From: JANLSE01 sp031362265
GTDB taxonomy: Bacteria > Chloroflexota > Chloroflexia > Chloroflexales > Roseiflexaceae
DNA length: 17,910 nucleotides
Reading direction: 5' to 3'
NCBI GenBank assembly: GCA_031362265.1
Contig: JANLSE010000410.1
Location: 1-17,910 of the forward strand
Of this stretch, positions 6,330 to 13,552 are shown one piece after another (position 1 is the first letter of the stretch; each line of letters begins with the position of its first letter). The notes below the pieces were generated by a model. It was not told the origin of the DNA, did no database searches, and saw nothing but the letters and a program-made list of their open reading frames with translations. The position numbers and the translations under genes were made by a program.

Positions 6330-8381
6330 CTATGGAAACGCTGTCAATACCACAACCGATCGCGCCATTGTCTCATACTGATTTTTGCCGATTGCAGGTG
6401 CGGCACTAGGCTCACAGTAATCGTCAGGAGTGGCAAGCGATGTGTCAATCACCCTTCGCCATTTGCCATGCGCAGGCGCAGGCAACTCGAAGGTCAGAGG
6501 TTCCCAATAGGCATTAACGATAATATAAAGCTGCTCACCGCCTTGGGTAGCGAACAACTCACACGCCAGGCTATACGAAGCATTGCCCCAATCTGGCTCA
6601 TACGGCCGAATGCCATGCCAGATCAAGCGTGTGGCATCTGGTTCACCCCAGAAACGCTCATCCGCGAAGATCCCATAGCTGCGCCGTAGCTGGATCAGCC
6701 CACGTGTAAACCGCAGCAGATCCTGTGCGCGAATTGTATCGCCCCAATTGAACCAACTCAGCTGGTTATCCTGACAATACCCATTATTGTTACCAAGCTG
6801 TGTGCGGCGGACTTCATCACCCATCAGCAGCATGGGTGTCCCATGGGAAAGCACCAGCAATGTGAGCAAGTTACGAACCTGGCGTGCGCGCAGCGCTTCA
6901 ATTTGCGGATCATCGGTAGGGCCTTCAACACCACAATTCCAGCTATCGTTCTGACTCATCCCATCACGGTTCTGTTCTCCATTGGCAAGGTTATGCTTCT
7001 CGTTATAGGAGACGAGGTCGTTCAGGGTAAAACCATCGTGACTCGTGACAAAGTTTATGGTTCGATCAGGCTGACGCCCCACTTGGCGATACAGGTCGCG
7101 GCTACCACTCAGGCGTGTGGCCAGCTTATGAACCATACCACCGTCACTTTTCACAAAACGCCGGATGTCGTCGCGGAAAACCCCATTCCATTCGGCCCAA
7201 CGATGGCCAATGAATGAGCCGACCTGATAGAGTCCAGCGGCATCCCAGGCTTCGGCAATGATACGTGTATCGGCCAACACAGGATCCGACTCGATCTCCC
7301 AGAGAATGGGGGGATTTTCGAGCGGCAGGCTGGTATCGTCACGCGAGAGTACAGAAGCCAGATCAAAGCGGAACCCATCGACATGCATCACCTGCACCCA
7401 ATAGCGTAGGCAATCCATAATCATACGGCGCACAATCGAATGGTTAGCCTTGAGTGTGTTTCCAGTACCACTAAAGTTTGCATAATGGCTTGGATCAGAG
7501 GCCTCCAGCATATAATAGGCGCGATTCTCCAGCCCTTTGAACGAGAGTGTTGGGCCACTATGGCCGCCTTCGGCGGTATGGTTAAAGACCACATCAAGAA
7601 TAACTTCGATCCCAGCTCGATGTAGCGCTTTGACCATATCACGAAACTCATCGATTGGCCCAAGGGCATCCTGGCGCGAGCTATACCCACGATGCGGCGC
7701 AAAGAACGCGACCGGACTATAACCCCAATAATTGGTATGCCCCTCAGGTGCATCCTGTGGATCAAACTGCTGCACCGGTAGCAATTCGATTGCGCTCACA
7801 CCCAACGCTTGCAGATAGGGGATCTTCTCGATCAGCCCAGCATAGGTTCCACGTAGATTGGCGGATACTCCCGAAGATGAATCGCGTGTGAAACCACCAA
7901 CATGTAGTTCATAGATCAGTGAACCAGCATACGATTGGCGGAGCGGTATATCGCCTTCCCAAGCATACTGGTATGGGTCTACAACAACACTCTTGATCGA
8001 CTCGGCACAATTATCACCCTGGCGCACCGCAGCCGACCGATGGTAGTTATCGCCATACATCACTGCCAGCGCATATGGATCAACCAGCACCTTCATTCGA
8101 TCGAAACGCAGCCCGTCCGACGGTGCAAACGGGCCATCGACACGATAGCCATAGAGTTGGCCAGGGCCAATACCCTTTACAAAGACATGCCAATAATAAA
8201 AGGTTCGATTGATAGTTGGATCGAGCCGAATCACTCGCACTGGGGCGGCATCATCATGCCGATCGAAAAGCAGGAGTTCCATGGCGGTGCAGTTGCGCGA
8301 GAAGACACAGAAATTAACGCCATCGGCCTGTACAGAAGCACCCAACGGGTAGGACTGGCCGGGCAGCAAGTCGGAGTTCAT
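6330..8381 (-). CDS. glgX: Glycogen debranching enzyme, isoamylase type (GH13_11)
   Basis: This 683-residue enzyme hydrolyses alpha-1,6 branches of glycogen in the cytoplasm. It has an N-terminal CBM48-like domain (residues 10-130, with GVNFCVFSRN and LYGYRVDGPF), a GH13 barrel and a C-terminal beta domain from about 560. Catalytic residues are D340 in DGFRFDLASVL (nucleophile), E377 in IIAEAWDAAG (acid/base) and D449 in FVTSHDGFTL (transition-state stabiliser). DVVFNHTAEG at 263-272 is conserved region I. GDEVRRTQLGNNNGYCQDN near 521-539 is typical of GlgX and TreX. ATG 8381 is supported by AAGGAG 5 bases upstream. It diverges from the TPR/CHAT unit and converges on the GH5-like gene, so it is probably transcribed alone. 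Confidence 0.96.
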   Translation of the reverse strand: MNSDLLPGQSYPLGASVQADGVNFCVFSRNCTAMELLLFDRHDDAAPVRVIRLDPTINRTFYYWHVFVKGIGPGQLYGYRVDGPFAPSDGLRFDRMKVLVDPYALAVMYGDNYHRSAAVRQGDNCAESIKSVVVDPYQYAWEGDIPLRQSYAGSLIYELHVGGFTRDSSSGVSANLRGTYAGLIEKIPYLQALGVSAIELLPVQQFDPQDAPEGHTNYWGYSPVAFFAPHRGYSSRQDALGPIDEFRDMVKALHRAGIEVILDVVFNHTAEGGHSGPTLSFKGLENRAYYMLEASDPSHYANFSGTGNTLKANHSIVRRMIMDCLRYWVQVMHVDGFRFDLASVLSRDDTSLPLENPPILWEIESDPVLADTRIIAEAWDAAGLYQVGSFIGHRWAEWNGVFRDDIRRFVKSDGGMVHKLATRLSGSRDLYRQVGRQPDRTINFVTSHDGFTLNDLVSYNEKHNLANGEQNRDGMSQNDSWNCGVEGPTDDPQIEALRARQVRNLLTLLVLSHGTPMLLMGDEVRRTQLGNNNGYCQDNQLSWFNWGDTIRAQDLLRFTRGLIQLRRSYGIFADERFWGEPDATRLIWHGIRPYEPDWGNASYSLACELFATQGGEQLYIIVNAYWEPLTFELPAPAHGKWRRVIDTSLATPDDYCEPSAAPAIGKNQYETMARSVVVLTAFP

Positions 8382-8407
8382 GTACGCTCCTTAGCGACAT
8401 TTCAACC

Positions 8408-8465
8408 ACATACTGTATGTAGCGAAGCCTTCATGAAGTGCAACGCTTCATCTTAATGGAGTATA
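8408..8465 (-). promoter_or_regulatory. Candidate glgX promoter and leader palindrome
   Basis: On the minus strand a TATACT (8465-8460) could be the -10 element of glgX. The leader then holds ACATAC-x-GTATGT (8408-8420), a perfect 6-base-arm palindrome 27 bases before the start codon. It may be an operator; the -35 element is not clear. Confidence 0.3.
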
Positions 8466-8584
8466 GCATGCCTAGCTTACTACGAATGAAATTTTTGAAC
8501 TGGCAGCATACGCGAAAAGCGCAGAATGAGCCATTCGTGTACAATGGCACTACATGTTCTGGTTCGAGCAACGCTTTAGGCGAA

Positions 8585-8598
8585 TAGAATAAATTCTA
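8585..8598 (+). promoter_or_regulatory. Inverted repeat TAGAAT-AA-ATTCTA before the TPR gene
   Basis: Perfect 6-base arms separated by AA lie 28 bases before ATG 8627. The left arm TAGAAT could also serve as a -10 element, so a factor binding here would cover the start of transcription of the TPR/CHAT unit. No -35 hexamer is visible. Confidence 0.35.
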
Positions 8599-8626
8599 GA
8601 CACGGCTAAGTAGTGAGGATGGGTTT

Positions 8627-9754
8627 ATGGCTGTCGATGTGGATGATCTCGGGAATCAGGCATTTGATGCTGGTGATTATGATGCTGCAATCAAGCACTT
8701 CTCGCATGCACTTGCCAAGCAGCCGAATAGCGCCCTTTTGTATCGTCAACGCGGCTTTGCGTTTCTGGAGCAACGTGAATTTGACTCAGCGATCACCGAC
8801 TTTGAGCAAGCGTTACGACTCGAACCAAGTGTGATCGATGCCTATTATGGGTTAGCTGAGGCACGCTATGGTGGGAGTGGAGATGTAGAGGCCACGATTG
8901 CGGCATACAACCAGATTATCATGTTACGTCCAGATGAAACACTAGCGTTTACATTTCGCGGCTACTGTCATTTAGAGCTCAGAGATGCTGATTCGGCACT
9001 TGCTGATTTTGATCAGGCGCTACGGCTAAAACCCGATGATGTCGATGCATTAAACCAGCGTGGCTTGGTTCTTCGTGCTCTTGCCGAGTGGGATGCTGCA
9101 CTCGCATGCTATCAGCAGGCGATCCGACTAGCTCCAGAATCGGCGATACTATATGTTAACCGCGGTTTGCTTTATCGTGATGTTGGCAGAATTGATCAGG
9201 CGCTGGCAGATTTCAACCATGCACTTGCCCTTGATTCCGAAGATTATAACGCGTTGGTGGGACGCGGGACTGTGTATATGGCAATGGGCAAGCCAAAAGA
9301 AGCGTTGGCCGATATTGACCAGGCAATCACACTCAATCCAGAATACTCACAAGCCTACTCGTCACGTGGGGATTTGCAGCGTGCGTTGAACAAGCTTGAT
9401 GAAGCACTTGTGGACTATCAGCAAGCTCTTGCGCTTGACCCAGACGATGCCGATGGGTATCTGCGTCTCGCAAACATCTATAGCGATCTGAAACGACCTA
9501 ATGATGCGCTTGATGCGCTTAATCAGGCCTTAGAAATCCAACCAGAAAACGCTGAGGCCTACCTTATGCGTGGTACTACTTGCGTTACCTTAACGGAAGT
9601 TGAAGCGGCCTTGGCAGATTTCGACCAGGCAATTATGCTCGTACCAGAATATGCTGATGCCTACCGAGCGCGCGGAAACCTGTTTAAGGCGCTTGGCAAG
9701 CGTGCACAAGCACGGCTTGATCTTGAGCGAGCCGATGCATTGGCCGCCGAATAG
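8627..9754 (+). CDS. TPR-repeat protein, 11 repeats, partner of the CHAT protein
   Basis: The 375-residue product is almost nothing but tetratricopeptide repeats. The repeat-end prolines fall at 33, 67, 102, 136, 170, 238, 272, 306 and 340 (S204 replaces one), a 34-residue period, giving ten full repeats plus a C-terminal helix pair. Typical units read ALADFDQALRLKPDDVDAL and ALVDYQQALALDPDDADGY. No signal peptide, membrane segment or enzyme domain is present, so it should be a cytoplasmic protein-binding scaffold. GAGGA lies 7 bases before ATG 8627. The CHAT protease gene starts 32 bases after its stop in the same direction, with its own ribosome binding site, so the two are likely co-transcribed. 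TPR and CHAT are often fused in one chain in other bacteria, which suggests that this protein senses a signal and controls the protease. Confidence 0.93.
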   Translation: MAVDVDDLGNQAFDAGDYDAAIKHFSHALAKQPNSALLYRQRGFAFLEQREFDSAITDFEQALRLEPSVIDAYYGLAEARYGGSGDVEATIAAYNQIIMLRPDETLAFTFRGYCHLELRDADSALADFDQALRLKPDDVDALNQRGLVLRALAEWDAALACYQQAIRLAPESAILYVNRGLLYRDVGRIDQALADFNHALALDSEDYNALVGRGTVYMAMGKPKEALADIDQAITLNPEYSQAYSSRGDLQRALNKLDEALVDYQQALALDPDDADGYLRLANIYSDLKRPNDALDALNQALEIQPENAEAYLMRGTTCVTLTEVEAALADFDQAIMLVPEYADAYRARGNLFKALGKRAQARLDLERADALAAE

Positions 9755-9786
9755 TTATCACCGTTGCGTTTTGTGAGGAGCGACCA

Positions 9787-11106
9787 ATGTCTCATAGCTA
9801 TACGGAATTTGAGATCGAGTTTCAGCCACGGAACGGGGATACCTACCCAATCGCTGCGCGTGGACCAGCTGGCGAACAGACTGGGACGCTGCGTTCACCC
9901 GGCGATGACCCTGCCTTCCAGCAACTTACTACACGTCTGGCACTGTTCGATACCGATGAAGCGCTCCTGCTTGATATTGGACAGCGCCTTTTTGCCGCAC
10001 TATTTGATCGCGAGATTGGCAAACTATATGCTGCGAGTCGCAGTATGTTACAGGACGATCAGGGGATCGTGATCCGGCTGCGGATTATGCCTGGTGCCGA
10101 AGAACTTGCGGTACTACCCTGGGAATTCATGGCCGACCCAGACAGTGGGCCGCTTTCCATGCTTGATGCACCAATTGCACGCTACCTGCCCCAACCAACC
10201 CCGCTTCCGACATTTCATGCCACACTACCATTGAAGGTTCTACTGACTGGCGCGCAAACCCCGCCAACGGTGGATATTGCGCGTGAGCTCCAGGCAGTTG
10301 AAGCGGCACTCCAAGGGCTTGGCGAACAGGTTACAATCCATGTCGAGCCGCACCTTACCGCTAGTGCTTTCCGTGAATTTCTGCGCGAGGGATTTCATGT
10401 ATGGCATTTCATTGGCCATGGCGGATTCGACAAGGCCGGGAAAACGGCTCAGCTCCTATTTGAGGATCAGAACGGCGATGCTGATCCCGTTACCGCAATG
10501 GAACTGAATATCATGCTTAATCGCAGTGGGCTACGACTGGTTGTCCTGGATGCCTGTAATAGTGGGAAGCTAGCGACCGAGCCGTTCCGCAGTATTGCGC
10601 CCGCATTAATCCGTGCACAGGTACCAGCAGTGGTCGCACAGCAATTCGCGGTTCCCGAAGAAGCTACACGCGAGTTTGTGACCGATTTTTACCGCTCGCT
10701 TGCCAGTGGCTTACCAATTGATGCCTGTATGACCGAAGGCCGCAAGGCGGTAATGAATAGCGCGGGTCTTGGTCAAGCTAGCTGGGGTATTCCAGTATTG
10801 TATACACGCATGGCGAGTGGTCGCCTGTTTGAGCTACCAGAGGTGACGCCAGTTGCTCCAGTAGCCACGCCAGCACGCACCGTACAAGCACATGCAACTA
10901 CTGCGGTTGAAGCGCCCACCGATGAGCGTGCGGTGCAGATCGCCCTGCTCACCACACAAATCAGCACCAAGCGCCGCGAACGCCTCCTATACCACCTTCG
11001 CAGTGCTTTGTATCAGCGCCCACAGGCCCATCTAACACACCCAACCGAGCAGCTGCGTACCGAAATTAACGAACTGACCGAACAACTCAAAGCCCTACAA
11101 AGCTAA
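9787..11106 (+). CDS. CHAT-domain caspase-like protease
   Basis: This 439-residue protein has a CHAT (caspase HetF-associated with TPRs) domain. The N-terminal part includes VLPWEFMADP at 109-118 and DAPIARYLPQP at 127-137, the conserved entry to CHAT domains. The catalytic His is H211 in WHFIGHGGF and the Cys is C257 in VLDACNSG, so the dyad is intact. WGIPVLYTRMASGRLFEL at 333-350 closes the domain. Residues 351-375 are an Ala/Pro/Thr linker, and 378-439 are charged helices ending in a coiled-coil-like stretch (TEINELTEQLKALQ), possibly for oligomerisation. CHAT proteases act in cell death or immunity, as in TPR-CHAT (Csx29) of type III-E CRISPR systems. No CRISPR array or gasdermin-like gene is visible here. 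GAGGAG is 6 bases before ATG 9787. Target and trigger are unknown. Confidence 0.92.
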   Translation: MSHSYTEFEIEFQPRNGDTYPIAARGPAGEQTGTLRSPGDDPAFQQLTTRLALFDTDEALLLDIGQRLFAALFDREIGKLYAASRSMLQDDQGIVIRLRIMPGAEELAVLPWEFMADPDSGPLSMLDAPIARYLPQPTPLPTFHATLPLKVLLTGAQTPPTVDIARELQAVEAALQGLGEQVTIHVEPHLTASAFREFLREGFHVWHFIGHGGFDKAGKTAQLLFEDQNGDADPVTAMELNIMLNRSGLRLVVLDACNSGKLATEPFRSIAPALIRAQVPAVVAQQFAVPEEATREFVTDFYRSLASGLPIDACMTEGRKAVMNSAGLGQASWGIPVLYTRMASGRLFELPEVTPVAPVATPARTVQAHATTAVEAPTDERAVQIALLTTQISTKRRERLLYHLRSALYQRPQAHLTHPTEQLRTEINELTEQLKALQS

Positions 11107-11164
11107 GCTAGTTCGGCCTACTATAGCGCTAGCGTTTTGATTGCATATTCACTCAGGGGAACGT

Positions 11165-11192
11165 GCTTCGCATCATGGCATTGGTGCGAAGC
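11165..11192. terminator. Hairpin between convergent genes, possible terminator
   Basis: GCTTCGCA (11165-11172) and TGCGAAGC (11185-11192) form a perfect 8-base stem, extendable by two pairs, around an 8-base loop. It overlaps the end of the minus-strand GH140-like relic (stop at 11175-11173) and lies 59 bases after the CHAT stop. No T-run follows on either strand, so its role as an intrinsic terminator is uncertain. Confidence 0.4.
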
Positions 11193-12100
11193 CCTCCTGA
11201 TTGTAGCAAATATACACGCGCGGCCCACTACCTGTATCTGGAATCCAGATGTCACTCGCAGCGCGAATCCCCGTATGCAATATTGCGCCAGTGCGTGGAT
11301 CCACCACCCGATAATGGCTTGGCACCTGATCACTAAGCAGCATCATCCGGCCACCTTTCTCTGCGTAGCAGATAAAGAGTTGCCCTGGGATAAGCAACCC
11401 GCGGCGCCCAAGTGTCACCTGCCAATTGGGTTCTATATCGGTTAATGGCAGCCCATCCAGAATTTGTGTAATCAAGCCTACATATTGCACTAAGCTGATC
11501 GAATTCCTGGAAATAGGATGGATTCAGCTGGGTAAGATGTCCATCTTGAAGATCTTCAAAACCAACAGCGAAACCTTCATCTGCAAGCCGATCGCGTGGG
11601 CCACGCGCATGCATATCGGGCTGCACACTCATGAGCAACGCGGCATTAAAGCCCTTGGCCTGGCGATCAGCAGCATAGACCTGACATTGTTCGGGAGTAG
11701 CGCGCCATGGTAGTGCCCAGGCAGTATCGGCAACCAAAATCGCCGGGGCACCATCGGCGTGAACAAGGTTCCGCCCACCCGGCGACATACGCCAAAAGCC
11801 ATGCTGCTCGAAGCGTGTCACACTTTGGGATGATGGCAGACAATCTAGCTTTCCGGTTTGCCCATCCAGCCCAGTATCGCCAGTTGGGCAGAAACTACGC
11901 CAGGCCCAGCCACCATCGGCCAGTGGTGAGGCAAAGCGTACCCGCCAGATGCGATCACCATCCCAGAACGCTGGGCGACGCAAGGTGACCCCTGAGTTAT
12001 GGCTAAAATCAACCCATACATCCACATCCATATAGGGATTGGGGTATGCGTGCTCCGCTACAAAAGTAAGCTCGATCTCACGCCATGGTTGCACCTGCAT
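11173..12100 (-). pseudogene. DUF5060/DUF4038 apiosidase-like gene with catalytic core deleted
   Basis: The first part (12100 to about 11497) encodes a DUF5060-type Ig-like domain (residues 1-95, starting MQVQPWREIELTFVAEH). It is followed by the first strands of a DUF4038 barrel (VADTAWALPWRATPEQC near 123-139, KGFNAALLMSVQPD near 149-162, LNPSYFQEFDQL near 194-205). After FDQLSA the frame turns to nonsense and runs to a stop at 11333. The C-terminal domain reappears from about 11490 in another frame (YVGLITQILDGLPLTDIEP, GRRGLLIPGQLF, VVDPRTGAILHTG) and ends at 11173. The intervening barrel, which holds the acid/base and nucleophile residues, is absent. It follows the intact GH140-like gene by 18 bases in the same direction. 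AGGA lies 10 bases before ATG 12100. A sequencing frameshift alone would not explain the missing region. Confidence 0.8.
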
Positions 12101-12118
12101 GGCTACTCTTTCCTACTG

Positions 12119-13417
12119 TTATCTACTGCCAGGAAGGCCAAATCCTGCGCTTGCATCATCGAGCACTAGCACCCAATCCGGGCCACCACCAGGCGGAGTG
12201 AAGTGTGCATGCGCTTGCTTCGGGATGACACCGTTGGCATGCGCAATACCAGTGCGTGGATCGAACCAGAAGCAGGTCATTTCGGTTCCTGTCAGTTGGG
12301 TAAGATTCAGTTCGACTGGTTGGCCAGCCGGGAGATAAATGAATGCATAGCTGCCAGAACTATCGCGTGTTGCCCGTATATGGTAGCTTCCAACACCAAC
12401 CTCAGAGGCGATCAGCGACTGATCGGGGATGCGACTGAGGAATGGGCGGGAGAGCAGCAATCGGCGTGCATACTGCACCTGGCTAGCCCCAGGTAGTTGA
12501 AGTGCTTCTTGCCATGGGCGGCGCGCACCAATCAGAGGTCTATGGCTGTAGCTCCACATCTGCCAGACAGGATTACAGCCATAGGTATGGCCATGTGCGC
12601 CGGAGAACAAGCCCCAGTAAAGCGCCTTGCGCACATCATAATCATCCAAATAGCCACCATCAAGCGTATGTAGGCCATCTGGCATATCTTCATAGCCCGG
12701 TTCGGCATCCATGACGGGGCGGATCGGTGTGCTTGCATAATCCTCAGTAATAAAGCGCCAATTATCAGAATTACGCTTATGGCCGCTCTGGCACATGTGC
12801 AGATCAAGCCAGGCTTCATTATGGACATATTCGGAGGAGGAGTGTGGCCCCCAAGTATGAAAGCCTATCAGATTACGCCCACCATCGCCAGCGCGGACAC
12901 CCTCGGCCATGGCGCGCACAATTGCACGCTGCTGTTCATTCTCGATTGGTCGGTCGCCACCCAAGATCCAGATAATTGGCTGATTAGCGTAGCGCCGACC
13001 AATGAATGTACCATAGCTACAGGCATTTTCGGGGGTGAAGATTTCCGGCCCGACACCCCACTTCTGGTTCCACTTATCGCCCCAGGTTGGCAACATGCCA
13101 ATGAAGAGGCCAAGCGCAGCAGCGCGTGCGATTACCGCATCCACATGCTGAAAATAGGCTTCGTTCGGGCGGGTTGGATCATCATCATGCAGCGGTGTAT
13201 GGCCCTGCCTATTTGGCACATGCAGGCCATCGATCTCGGCCAATGCTACCGCCTGAATGACCGTGAATCCCTTTGCGGCGCGATCACGCAGGTAGTGTTC
13301 GGCCTCATCGATGGTACAGCGGTGGAATAGTTCCCAGGCAGTATCACCAAGGTAGAAGAACGGCGTCCCATCAGCGCGTACAAGAAAGCGCCGGTTGCTA
13401 CTAATCTGTAGCATCAT
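12119..13417 (-). CDS. GH140 / DUF4038 apiosidase-like glycoside hydrolase
   Basis: The 432-residue product has an apiosidase-like (DUF4038) barrel and a C-terminal putative collagen-binding-like beta domain. Key features are FFYLGDTAWELFHR at 20-33, RAAKGFTVIQAVAL at 46-59 and IIWILGGDRP at 148-157 with candidate acid/base D155. PVMDAEPGYED at 234-244 carries candidate nucleophile E239, and WGLFSGAHGHTYG is at 268-280. The C-terminal domain includes CFWFDPRTGIAH. Characterised GH140 enzymes release apiose from pectic rhamnogalacturonan II; other glycans are possible here. No signal peptide is seen, so it probably acts on imported oligosaccharides. Two ATGs (13417 and 13414) follow GAGGAG by 2 and 5 bases, so the second is the likelier start. 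The damaged paralogue follows after 18 bases; acetoacetyl-CoA synthetase diverges 135 bases away. Confidence 0.85.
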   Translation of the reverse strand: MMLQISSNRRFLVRADGTPFFYLGDTAWELFHRCTIDEAEHYLRDRAAKGFTVIQAVALAEIDGLHVPNRQGHTPLHDDDPTRPNEAYFQHVDAVIARAAALGLFIGMLPTWGDKWNQKWGVGPEIFTPENACSYGTFIGRRYANQPIIWILGGDRPIENEQQRAIVRAMAEGVRAGDGGRNLIGFHTWGPHSSSEYVHNEAWLDLHMCQSGHKRNSDNWRFITEDYASTPIRPVMDAEPGYEDMPDGLHTLDGGYLDDYDVRKALYWGLFSGAHGHTYGCNPVWQMWSYSHRPLIGARRPWQEALQLPGASQVQYARRLLLSRPFLSRIPDQSLIASEVGVGSYHIRATRDSSGSYAFIYLPAGQPVELNLTQLTGTEMTCFWFDPRTGIAHANGVIPKQAHAHFTPPGGGPDWVLVLDDASAGFGLPGSR

Positions 13418-13436
13418 TGCTCCTCAGATGAAGCGA

Positions 13437-13495
13437 GGCAATGCTCTATTGCCCCAGTTATCGTGCTTGTGATGTATGATACTACCGATACTACC
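13437..13495. promoter_or_regulatory. Divergent intergenic region with inverted repeat and tandem 9-mer
   Basis: Between the GH140-like and acetoacetyl-CoA synthetase genes lies GGCAAT-gctct-ATTGCC (13437-13453), a perfect 6-base-arm inverted repeat. Next to it are two perfect tandem copies of GATACTACC (13478-13486 and 13487-13495). Either could be an operator serving one or both divergent genes. Confidence 0.35.
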
Positions 13496-13552
13496 GCTTG
13501 TACATGCCATACTGGAGTAGGCTATGTCAATGATGAAGCGGCGGAGGAAACC

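Noticed and set aside
7935..8456. 173-codon plus-strand frame opposite the start of glgX
   Set aside because: It is antisense to conserved GlgX sequence with catalytic motifs and shows no domain or start signal of its own.
8627..11106. Type III-E CRISPR-associated TPR-CHAT (Csx29)
   Set aside because: The two modules are on separate genes, and no CRISPR array, gRAMP effector or Csx30/31-like neighbour is visible in the window.
12779..13330. 183-codon plus-strand frame opposite the GH140-like gene
   Set aside because: It overlaps conserved GH140 coding sequence and lacks a ribosome binding site.
13463..13552. 30-codon N-terminal extension of acetoacetyl-CoA synthetase
   Set aside because: GGAGGAAACC directly before ATG 13553 and the family's usual N-terminus favour the shorter start; the extension contains a tandem 9-mer and divergent-promoter sequence.
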